Part shown: in pieces, positions 5,322 to 12,085 of the stretch
Position numbering within the stretch: position 1 is the stretch's first letter
Layout of the letters: each line of letters opens with the position of its first letter
From: an uncultured Acetatifactor sp.
GTDB lineage: Bacteria; Bacillota; Clostridia; Lachnospirales; Lachnospiraceae
Assembly (NCBI GenBank): GCA_910587755.1
Contig: CAJUNZ010000027.1
Location: 1 to 31,538 of the forward strand
DNA: 31,538 bases
Direction of reading: 5' to 3'
Made by a program: the position numbers and the translations under genes
Notes under the pieces: generated by a model
Told to the model about the DNA's origin: nothing
Database searches by the model: none
Seen by the model: only the letters and a program-made list of their open reading frames with translations

Positions 5322-7340
5322 TTAAAGGTGGGTAAGGTTTCCGCTGAAATCTGCCACGATAACAGACGCACCGTCCACAATGGAAGCCTGATTTACAGGG
5401 GATCCTATACAAAAGTCTGCGAGCTTTTTCCCGTTTTTATCGAGGATATACAGTACCCCGTCCGAGGCGCCGAAGCACAGGTTATCGCCCATAGGAACGA
5501 TATCACTGTCAACGGTGGCGATACTGCCGCTGCTGTATGGGGAAGTGTAGATCAGGCTGGGGCCGGTCTCAAAGGTCCAGAGATTTTCCAGGCTTTCCGT
5601 TTCCACGGCGACAACGCCCCTGTCGGTGGTTCCCAGATACAGGACGCCATTTTCCGCATAGGGGGCAGAGGCGCTGTTAAAGGTGTAATCCTCGAAGTCC
5701 CTGTATTGCAGCGTTTTACCTGATGCAGCGTCAATTTTATACAGCCTGTTCCAGGAGGCGGCATATACACAGCCCTGATACACCGCAGGGGTGGTGATAA
5801 AATAGCTCAGTCGATGGCTTTTGTTTGTCCAGAGTACCTTCCCCGACGTCCTGTCCAGGGCGTAAAGCTTATCCCAGTGGGCCCCTGCCAACAGCATATT
5901 TTCATAGAGTACAAAACCGCAGGGGGAGGTATTGCCCTCTGACAGCGGCGTGTGCCAGACTGTGGAGCCGTCGGAAATCTTCAGGCAGTATACATGCTGC
6001 TGGCCCCCGCAGTACAGGTAGGCCTCGTTTACCGCGATGCTGTTGCTGGAGTTGTTGGGGCAGAGGAGCTCCACCCGTTTTGTCCAGATTTCCTTCCCTG
6101 TGGGATCAAGGCAGTACACATTGCCCTCGGTATCCTGTGTGATAATCCTGTCGTCAACTATGCGGATATCGCTTTTGATGGAATTCCTGGTTCTGTATTT
6201 CCAGAGCAGCCGGCCGGTTTCCTCATGAACAGCGGCAATTCCGCAGTCTTTGGGCCAGCCGTCGTCAACCGTGCCCACATATATGACGCCGTCCCTGACA
6301 GCGGGGGCAGAATAGAGAATGCTGTTCCCCAGAGAAAGGCTCCACTGACAGGGAGTGGAAGGCCGGGAACCTGTAAAGTGGTTGTAATGGCAGCGGCTTG
6401 CCGCAAGGGTGCTGCCCTCAAGCACAACACTCCTGACGGTGGCGGGCGAGGCGTCAATGCCGCCCCCGTCAGGCTTTGAAGTGGTTATGTTGAAAATGCC
6501 CCCAATCTCATTGAGATAATTGTAATGCCAGTGGCCGAAAACCCACGCCAGAAGCCCTCTTTTTTTGAGATCCACAGGCTCTGACGGAAGGGATTTGCCC
6601 AAGACAAAGCCGGTTTCGTCGCCCTCGCAGTAATTGTGATTGTAGACAATGACTTTCTTGTCAGGTGAAACATGCTTCAGATCGTTTTCAAGAAAGACTG
6701 CCACATCCTGCAGGGTGTATTTTGCCTGTACGTCACCGTAAACAATGGGAGTGACTATATAATGTATCTGCCCCACGTCAAAGGAATACATAACAGGCCC
6801 GTAAATGCTTTCAAACAGGGCTTCTCCATACTCTCCCCAGTGAACATAGTCATGGTTGCCGATGACATACCTGACGGGAACGCCCATGTTCTTGCTGTTC
6901 ATCTGGTGGATATGGGCCTTGAGCCCCTCTATGTAGCAGATATCCCCTGTGTGGACGATAAAGGCAGGGCGGGTTTCGTCCGCGATCCCCCGCAGAAAAT
7001 CAACCCAGGGGCCGGCGCCGCCGGATCCCACTTCGCTGTCTGTCACCTGTAAGAACGAATGATTTGTGAGATCCTTTTCCAGCCTGTCAAGGTGGAAGTC
7101 GTAGCCTGTTTCACTGTCAGAAACGGGAATATAGTAATTTTCTGACCAATAACCTGTGGGAACGGTGACGGTGACAAAATCCGCCTTGCACCAGCCGTCA
7201 AGGGTGAAACGGCCCTGGGAGTCTGTCAGTACAACGTCCCTGCCGTTGCTTACTGCAACCGAGACCATGGGTTTACCTGTGCCGCCGTCATATACGGCCC
7301 CTGAGTACCCATGGGAATCTGAATGTGTCAACACTGCCAT
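5322..7340 (-). CDS. Metallophosphoesterase fused to a PQQ-type beta-propeller (672 aa)
   Basis: Three parts are visible. Residues about 8-75 form a carboxypeptidase-regulatory/MetallophosN-like beta-sandwich (GAVYDGGTGKPM, TDSQGRFTLDG). About 95-320 is a calcineurin-like phosphoesterase with metal motifs TDSE (100-103), HTGD (130-133), GNHD (161-164), NHN (234-236) and GHWH (269-272). From about 330 to the end come repeated blades of a PQQ/quinoprotein-like propeller, seen as recurring GRLLWKY, GKEIWTK, GSTVWHT and GKVLWTN strands. The first motif has Glu where many family members have His. The frame opens at 7481, but the ATG at 7340 is preferred because GGAGGT lies 12 bases upstream and conserved sequence begins there. 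No signal peptide follows this start, so the protein is probably cytoplasmic, which is odd for a propeller of this type. The substrate is unknown. Confidence 0.8.
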   Translation of the reverse strand: MAVLTHSDSHGYSGAVYDGGTGKPMVSVAVSNGRDVVLTDSQGRFTLDGWCKADFVTVTVPTGYWSENYYIPVSDSETGYDFHLDRLEKDLTNHSFLQVTDSEVGSGGAGPWVDFLRGIADETRPAFIVHTGDICYIEGLKAHIHQMNSKNMGVPVRYVIGNHDYVHWGEYGEALFESIYGPVMYSFDVGQIHYIVTPIVYGDVQAKYTLQDVAVFLENDLKHVSPDKKVIVYNHNYCEGDETGFVLGKSLPSEPVDLKKRGLLAWVFGHWHYNYLNEIGGIFNITTSKPDGGGIDASPATVRSVVLEGSTLAASRCHYNHFTGSRPSTPCQWSLSLGNSILYSAPAVRDGVIYVGTVDDGWPKDCGIAAVHEETGRLLWKYRTRNSIKSDIRIVDDRIITQDTEGNVYCLDPTGKEIWTKRVELLCPNNSSNSIAVNEAYLYCGGQQHVYCLKISDGSTVWHTPLSEGNTSPCGFVLYENMLLAGAHWDKLYALDRTSGKVLWTNKSHRLSYFITTPAVYQGCVYAASWNRLYKIDAASGKTLQYRDFEDYTFNSASAPYAENGVLYLGTTDRGVVAVETESLENLWTFETGPSLIYTSPYSSGSIATVDSDIVPMGDNLCFGASDGVLYILDKNGKKLADFCIGSPVNQASIVDGASVIVADFSGNLTHL

Positions 7341-7408
7341 GGTAAAAGATACACCTCCGGTTAGTCTTGTCAAATATATGAAAGCATGCCTGTGTTTTTG
7401 GCTTGCCC

Positions 7409-7428
7409 CATTGGCAATATTGCCAATG
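7409..7428. promoter_or_regulatory. 20-bp perfect palindrome, candidate operator
   Basis: CATTGGCAATATTGCCAATG is a perfect dyad of two 10-base halves. It lies 26-45 bases downstream of the predicted start of the minus-strand phosphoesterase operon and 68 bases upstream of its start codon. This suits a repressor that blocks elongation. The binding protein is unknown, and none is encoded next door. Confidence 0.6.
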
Positions 7429-7460
7429 ATTTCAGTTGATGGAACAGGAATATATGGTGG

Positions 7461-7489
7461 ATAATAACATAATTTATTCATAAGTGCAA
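7461..7489 (-). promoter_or_regulatory. Promoter of the phosphoesterase-propeller operon
   Basis: On the minus strand: TTGCAC (plus 7484-7489), 17 bases, TATTAT (plus 7461-7466). This predicts a leader of about 110 bases that contains the palindrome. The longer ORF start at 7481 would lie within the promoter, which supports the ATG at 7340. Confidence 0.6.
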
Positions 7490-7542
7490 GGAGCGGTTTT
7501 GACTATTTTTTGGGAGTGTTTTCCGGTCCATGGTTTCCTGCC

Positions 7543-7571
7543 TTGTTTTTCCCCTGAGCCTGAGGTAAAAT
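7543..7571 (+). promoter_or_regulatory. Possible promoter of the membrane-anchored hypothetical protein
   Basis: TTGTTT (7543-7548), 17 bases, TAAAAT (7566-7571), about 44 bases upstream of the ATG at 7615. The match to consensus is moderate. Confidence 0.4.
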
Positions 7572-7614
7572 AAAAAGGACAGGAAACCGGGAAGGAATAG
7601 GTTATGAAAAGATT

Positions 7615-8526
7615 ATGAAAAAGGGAAAAAAGATTTTGGCGGTGGTATTGGTTCTGCTGGCGGTGGCCGCGGCGGCCGGGGCCTGGTACCTGTATCCTGC
7701 CTGGTACTGGGCGGGAAGTCTTCAGGAAAAAATGGATTTTGCCTATTTTTCCTATGAGATGGAAGTGGAGATGGATAAGGAGGGAATGAAAGAGGAACAG
7801 AAGAAGCTTTTTGAAGTTCTGGCATTTCTCACAGGCCGGGATGAGGAGGCTCTGTACCATCTTACCGTAAAGGGGAGTGTATGGCAGGACAGGATCCGCG
7901 TGTGGATCTATCCCATGGGGGCGGAAAAACCCCTGGTGGAATTGTACATGAGCGGTGAAAATGACATGATCAACGAGGCGGTGTTCTATAATGTGGTCCG
8001 GGAAAACCTTACGGAGAAGTATCCTCTGCTGGGGCACCTGATGCCCCGCCAGGAGAATGACATGTATATGACCCTGGAACAGGTGGAGCAGATGTTTGAC
8101 GTGGATCTGAGCGGTATGCGGGAGTTTACCCTGCCGACCATCAGGGAATTTTCCAGAGGGCAGTACTTCGCCCTGCTTGCTTTTATGTCCAGGGAGGAAA
8201 CGGAGGGCGGAAGGCGCTTTGGGCTGGAGAGGGAAGGGGCAGACCTGTGGTTTGACATGCAGAGGTCCCAGGAGGAGACCCATGTGAGGGTGGAATTTTC
8301 TGTGCGGGATCAGGAGACGCTTTCTGAGGCGGCGGATCTGCTCTCCAAAATGGGCATACAGCTGCCCGGGGCGGCGGGCCGGTTCCAAATGCTTAAGACT
8401 TTAAACGCCTCTCTGTGGATGGGAGAGGGAGAGGAGATTGCCGTTCCGTCAAAATTTGTCAGCCAGGACATAGTGGAGCTGATCTCTCTGATCCGGGAGT
8501 GGATCCTTAAATTGTCCTCCAGGTAA
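7615..8526 (+). CDS. Membrane-anchored extracytoplasmic hypothetical protein (303 aa)
   Basis: I cannot name the family. A basic start (MKKGKK) is followed by one hydrophobic helix (about 7-27) with no lipobox or clear cleavage site, so the protein is probably anchored with its bulk outside the membrane. The remaining 270 residues are acidic, rich in Glu and Met, with alternating strand and helix patterns and no cysteine cluster. A GGAATAGG site lies upstream, though spaced rather far from this ATG. It is transcribed alone, with the permease promoter beginning right after its stop. Function unknown. Confidence 0.7.
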   Translation: MKKGKKILAVVLVLLAVAAAAGAWYLYPAWYWAGSLQEKMDFAYFSYEMEVEMDKEGMKEEQKKLFEVLAFLTGRDEEALYHLTVKGSVWQDRIRVWIYPMGAEKPLVELYMSGENDMINEAVFYNVVRENLTEKYPLLGHLMPRQENDMYMTLEQVEQMFDVDLSGMREFTLPTIREFSRGQYFALLAFMSREETEGGRRFGLEREGADLWFDMQRSQEETHVRVEFSVRDQETLSEAADLLSKMGIQLPGAAGRFQMLKTLNASLWMGEGEEIAVPSKFVSQDIVELISLIREWILKLSSR

Positions 8527-8541
8527 AAGGGATTGTTTTTC

Positions 8542-8569
8542 TTGACTTTTTTCTGAAATGTGCTATAGT
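8542..8569 (+). promoter_or_regulatory. Promoter of the metal permease-Fur operon
   Basis: TTGACT (8542-8547), 16 bases, TATAGT (8564-8569), with a predicted start near 8576, at the edge of the Fur-type boxes. The leader to the ATG at 8723 is about 147 bases and contains the hairpin ACAAC-TTTCGG-GTTGT near 8646-8661. I could not assign it to a riboswitch class. Confidence 0.6.
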
Positions 8570-8576
8570 TGCTTAA

Positions 8577-8607
8577 TGCGAATGATTTGCAATGAAAATG
8601 GTTTGCA
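8577..8607. promoter_or_regulatory. Two adjacent 7-1-7 boxes, candidate Fur-family operator
   Basis: Box 1 is TGCGAAT-G-ATTTGCA (8577-8591), an inverted repeat with one mismatch. Box 2 is TGAAAAT-G-GTTTGCA (8593-8607), a weaker copy one base further on. The 7-1-7 layout is that of Fur, Zur and PerR sites. They overlap the predicted transcription start, where a bound repressor would block the promoter. The Fur-family gene at 9581-10054 is the obvious candidate to bind here. Confidence 0.6.
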
Positions 8608-8722
8608 ATTCACTTGTCTGAACATATCTTTCATATTAAAGAGGCGACAACTTTCGGGTTGTGGGCGGCTGGCATGGAGGGAGATATCCTGTCCCTGGGG
8701 CGGCCCGGAAAGGCTGGCTTAG

Positions 8723-9565
8723 ATGCTGCATGTTTTAGAAGAATCTGTCATGGACAGTTTGAAGCTGATCCCTTTTTTGTTTCTGGCGTACCTGGCCATG
8801 GAGTGCCTGGAACATAAGGCAGGGGAAAGGGCCGGGAAACTGATCAGGAGCGCAGGAGGCTGGGGGCCGGTGGCGGGCGCGCTGATGGGGATTGTGCCCC
8901 AGTGCGGGTTTTCCGCTGCGGCTTCCAATTTTTACGCAGGGCGCGTCATTACCCTGGGAACCCTTATGGCGGTGTATCTGTCCACTTCCGATGAAATGCT
9001 TCCCATCCTGTTGTCCCAGGGGGCGCCCTGGGAGCTGGTGGTGAGGATTCTGCTGCTGAAAGCGGGAGTGGGTATGGCGGCAGGCCTGGTGATTGACTTT
9101 GCGGCGGGAAAAAGTGGCAGGCATCGCCGGGGGAGTATCGGGGATATCTGTGCCCAGGAGCGCTGCAGCTGTGAAAAGGGAATCTTCCGCTCCGCGGTGA
9201 GACACACCCTGAAAATTGTTCTCTTTTTGTTTGCCGTGACCCTGGGGCTGAATCTGGCGCTGCATTTTATGGGGGAGGATGTTCTGGCCGGCCTGATTCT
9301 GAACAGGCCCGTGGCAGGGCCTCTTCTGGCGGGACTGGTGGGGCTGATTCCCAACTGTGCCGGATCCGTGGTGATTACAAGGCTTTATTTAGAGGGGGCA
9401 ATGGGCCTGGGATCCGCTATGGCCGGGCTTCTGGCAGGGTCCGGCGTGGGCCTGCTGGTGCTGTTTCGGGTCAATCATGACAGGAAAGAGAACTTGAAAA
9501 TACTGGGGCTGCTCTATTGTATCGGTGTGGGAGCAGGGATTGCGACAGGCTTTTTGGCGGCCTGA
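8723..9565 (+). CDS. ArsP_2-type putative metal/arsenic efflux permease (280 aa)
   Basis: This integral membrane protein of about 8-10 helices matches the putative 10TM heavy-metal exporter group (ArsP_2). It is an internal duplication. VAGALMGIVPQCGFSAAA (about 50-67) and LAGLVGLIPNCAGSVVI (about 197-213) carry the same PxC motif in a membrane hairpin, where the cysteines may contact metal. A cytoplasmic loop near 132-150 has a cluster ICAQERCSCEKG typical of metal-binding loops. The ATG has GGAAAGG 9 bases upstream. It is followed after 15 bases by a Fur-family regulator, and Fur-type boxes overlap its promoter. Metal-ion export or handling is the likely role; which metal cannot be read from sequence. 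Confidence 0.78.
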   Translation: MLHVLEESVMDSLKLIPFLFLAYLAMECLEHKAGERAGKLIRSAGGWGPVAGALMGIVPQCGFSAAASNFYAGRVITLGTLMAVYLSTSDEMLPILLSQGAPWELVVRILLLKAGVGMAAGLVIDFAAGKSGRHRRGSIGDICAQERCSCEKGIFRSAVRHTLKIVLFLFAVTLGLNLALHFMGEDVLAGLILNRPVAGPLLAGLVGLIPNCAGSVVITRLYLEGAMGLGSAMAGLLAGSGVGLLVLFRVNHDRKENLKILGLLYCIGVGAGIATGFLAA

Positions 9566-9580
9566 CAGGGGGCGTTTGAT

Positions 9581-10054
9581 ATGGATGAGAGAAACGGCAG
9601 ACAGAAGATGAAGGCACAGGAGGGAGCCGGGGAGGAGGAGTTGGTCTTTCCGGCAGGGCTGAAGTGGACCAGGCAGCGGAGAAATGTGTACAGGGTTCTG
9701 CAGGAGGCGGAGGAACCTTTGAGCGCCGCCCAGATCTACCGGCTGACGGAGGAGCTTTCCGGCGGAGGGGAATACGCCGTGTCCACGGTATACCGCATTC
9801 TGGCCGTCTTTGAGGAGAAAGGTTTTGTGGAGAAAAGCGCCTGGTCAGGGGACGGCACGGCGGTGTACGGGCTCAACAGGGGCGGGCACACCCATTATGC
9901 GGTCTGTCTGGCCTGCCGCAGACGGATTCCTCTGAGAAGCTGTCCCTTTGCCCGGCTCTCTCTGGAGCAGCAGGCAGGAGAGTGTACAGGCTTTGTGGTC
10001 ACGGGACATAAACTGGAGATTTACGGGTATTGCAGGGACTGTAGAGAGCCTTAA
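9581..10054 (+). CDS. Fur-family metal-dependent transcriptional regulator
   Basis: This 157-residue protein has the Fur winged-helix fold (about 25-95, with STVYRILAVFEEKGFVEKS as recognition helix and wing). The metal-binding half follows: HTHYAVCLACRR (about 106-117) carries sensor-site histidines and the first structural CxxC. GHKLEIYGYCRDC near the end carries the second. An N-terminal extension of about 20 charged residues precedes the usual start, so translation may begin slightly later. It is the second gene of the permease operon and probably binds the boxes at 8577-8607, repressing both genes when its metal is bound. Whether it is Zur-, Fur- or PerR-like is open. Confidence 0.85.
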   Translation: MDERNGRQKMKAQEGAGEEELVFPAGLKWTRQRRNVYRVLQEAEEPLSAAQIYRLTEELSGGGEYAVSTVYRILAVFEEKGFVEKSAWSGDGTAVYGLNRGGHTHYAVCLACRRRIPLRSCPFARLSLEQQAGECTGFVVTGHKLEIYGYCRDCREP

Positions 10055-10113
10055 AAAATTTTAAAAAAAAATTTAAAAAAACACTTGCATTTTGGTGAAA
10101 GGTATATTATAAT
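10053..10113 (+). promoter_or_regulatory. tRNA-Lys promoter with upstream A/T tracts
   Basis: TTGCAT (10085-10090), 17 bases, TATAAT (10108-10113). Alternating A and T tracts at 10053-10081 lie directly before the -35, as in an UP element. The predicted start near 10120 leaves a leader of about 95 bases with a CTCTGCA/TGCAGAG hairpin (about 10181-10201) that may guide processing. Confidence 0.65.
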
Positions 10114-10215
10114 TGGTTTTGTTGTTAAGGGAATTAAAAAACAGTTAAGAAACAGGTAACAAAGAGATTTCCCGGACAACACTCTGCAGGGAATTGCAGA
10201 GAACATATAGCAGAC

Positions 10216-10288
10216 GCACCGCTAGCTCAGTTGGTAGAGCACCTGACTCTTAATCAGGGTGTCCAGGGTTCGAGCCCCTGGCGGTGCA
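10216..10288 (+). tRNA. tRNA-Lys (anticodon CTT)
   Basis: This is a complete 73-nt cloverleaf. The acceptor stem is GCACCGC/GCGGTGC with discriminator A, the D arm GCTCAGTTGGTAGAGC, the anticodon stem CCTGA/TCAGG around CTCTTAA (anticodon CTT) and the T arm contains GGTTCGAGCCC. CCA is not encoded. Confidence 0.95.
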
Positions 10289-10294
10289 TTTGAA

Positions 10295-10343
10295 GGAACT
10301 GGTTTTGAGGACATGGGAGCCTTGGGGCCGGTTCTTTTCTTTT
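10295..10343 (+). terminator. Terminator of tRNA-Lys
   Basis: GGAACTGG (10295-10302) pairs with CCGGTTCT (10328-10335) including G-U pairs, and is followed by TTTTCTTTT. The loop is long (25 bases), so strength is uncertain. Confidence 0.5.
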
Positions 10344-10412
10344 GCCCGGAGGACACAGAAAACGGGCATTGGCTGGAGGATGGAAAAGAAAAGAGGGCAG
10401 CAATAGGGGAAG

Positions 10413-11945
10413 ATGAAGGTAAGAAGCATTGACAGATTTTTTGTGAGAAGTTTTCATGTGATGGCGGTAGCGCTGTACGCCGTTTTGTTCGCTGTAAGCG
10501 TCTTTATAACAGGGGTCAACAGAGAGGACCGGGCGGATGAGTACATTATCCTGGAGCAGAATTCGGCCTTCCGTATTATCCTGATCACGCTGGTTTTTGG
10601 CGGGGCAATGTTTCTGGCAGGTCTGTTGTATGACAGGATACTCAAAAAATGGAACCGAAATATCTTTTTGGGAATCACATGCGTAATTGCGCTTCTTTTG
10701 GGAATCTATTGGGTGGGGGCCAGCAAGACGGCGCCCATTGCGGATCAGAGCATGCTCTGCGATTATGCCAACGCCTTAAATGACGGGGATTTTAACGGTA
10801 TCTGGAAAGGGCGGTATTTGGCCAGGTACAGTCAGCAGCTGGGACTGACAACGCTGCTGAGAGGGTTTTTCCTGATTTTTGGCCGGGGCAATTATCTTTC
10901 TTTTCAATATTTTAATGCCTGCATGCTGCCGGTGATTATTTTTTCCGGGTGCCAGGTTCTGAGGAAGATTTCCGGGGATAACGGCAGGGCGGAAGCATTC
11001 TACCTGGTGCTGGCAGTCACCTGTTTTCCCATGTATGCCTACACGGCTTTTGTCTACGGAGACCTGAGCTCTACGGCTTTTGCGCTGCTGGCGGCATGGC
11101 TCTTTCTGGCCTGTCTGGAGAAAGTTACGGTTGCAAGGATTCTGGCGCTGGCCTTGGCAGCGGGAATTGCAGTACAGCTGCGCAAGAATACACTGATTGT
11201 GCTGATTGCCTTCGGGATTGTGGTTCTGGTCAGGCTGCTGGGGAGATTTCAGCGGCAGGTGCTGGCGGCCGGGCTGGGGGTGCTGGCGGGCGTTGTGCTG
11301 CTGCAGGGCGCCCTGAGATGGATTTACCGCGATGTGTGGGATCCGGAAGCCCGGGCGATTCCGGCCATTCTGTATGTGGCCATGGGACTGCATGAACCCA
11401 ACGGCCACCCTGGCTGGCATGACAACTATGAGTACATTATCTTTGCCGAGAGCGGGGACAATGTGGAAGCGGCGACGGAGACTGCCCTGGAGGATATCAG
11501 AAAAAGTTTAGGCCGTTTCAGAGAGGACCCGGCGTATATGTGGTATTTTTACAAGACCAAGGTGAACTCTCAGTGGCAGGCGCCCATGTACCAGAGTATT
11601 ATTATGAATAACAACATTGTGGGAGAGCAGTCCTCCATTGTGGAGATGATCTATGAGGAAGAACTTTTGGGGGGACTGATCAAGCTGTATATGAAAGCGT
11701 TTCAGATGTTTATGTACGGCTGTATTCTGCTTTGGCTGCTGGCACACTGGAGAGATAAAATGTCCATAGAGAAGTATGTGCTGCTGATAGCAGTGTTCGG
11801 CATGTTTTTGTTCAGCATTGTCTGGGAGGCCAAGACAAGGTATGTGTTTCCGGGCCTTCTGCTGATGCTTCCCTACTTTGCCCTGGGACTGCAGGAATTG
11901 ACCGGCGGGCTGGGAAAACTTTTGGGGAAAGTTCGGGAAAAGTGA
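10413..11945 (+). CDS. Polytopic membrane protein, GT-C glycosyltransferase-like (510 aa)
   Basis: About ten to twelve hydrophobic helices are visible, with a large non-membrane segment near 320-410. An acidic-rich stretch follows an early helix (ADQSMLCDYANALNDGDF, about 111-128). This resembles the first extracytoplasmic loop of GT-C (family 39-like) glycosyltransferases, which transfer sugars from polyprenyl phosphates to surface polymers. The similarity is topological and I see no diagnostic motif, so function is inferred. The ATG at 10413 has purine-rich AGGGGA very close upstream. The next frame opens at its stop codon, but the real chemoreceptor start lies about 140 bases further on. 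Confidence 0.6.
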   Translation: MKVRSIDRFFVRSFHVMAVALYAVLFAVSVFITGVNREDRADEYIILEQNSAFRIILITLVFGGAMFLAGLLYDRILKKWNRNIFLGITCVIALLLGIYWVGASKTAPIADQSMLCDYANALNDGDFNGIWKGRYLARYSQQLGLTTLLRGFFLIFGRGNYLSFQYFNACMLPVIIFSGCQVLRKISGDNGRAEAFYLVLAVTCFPMYAYTAFVYGDLSSTAFALLAAWLFLACLEKVTVARILALALAAGIAVQLRKNTLIVLIAFGIVVLVRLLGRFQRQVLAAGLGVLAGVVLLQGALRWIYRDVWDPEARAIPAILYVAMGLHEPNGHPGWHDNYEYIIFAESGDNVEAATETALEDIRKSLGRFREDPAYMWYFYKTKVNSQWQAPMYQSIIMNNNIVGEQSSIVEMIYEEELLGGLIKLYMKAFQMFMYGCILLWLLAHWRDKMSIEKYVLLIAVFGMFLFSIVWEAKTRYVFPGLLLMLPYFALGLQELTGGLGKLLGKVREK

Positions 11946-12085
11946 TTGGTTTTGGGCTTCCTTTTGTAGATCCTTTGTGCTATACTCAGTTACGAAGTCT
12001 GCCGTCCGTAAATTGTTCAGGCCAGGGCAAAGGTCTGAGGAGAGGAAAGGGTGGATTTTTATTATTGGGAAAAGGAGAGAGAGAC

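Noticed and set aside
7341..7481. Longer start of the phosphoesterase-propeller at 7481
   Set aside because: It would lie inside the predicted promoter and span the palindrome. The extension has no signal peptide or conserved sequence, while GGAGGT precedes 7340.
7474..8388. 304-codon open frame on the minus strand
   Set aside because: Shadow of the membrane-anchored protein gene at 7615-8526. No ribosome binding site or recognisable domain.
8611..8722. Possible riboswitch in the long leader of the metal permease
   Set aside because: Small hairpins are present, but I could not match the conserved core of any class known to me. It may be an ordinary leader.
11942..12085. N-terminal extension of the chemoreceptor from the ATG at 11942
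   Set aside because: No ribosome binding site. The 48 extra residues do not resemble a receptor start, and a strong site serves the GTG at 12086.
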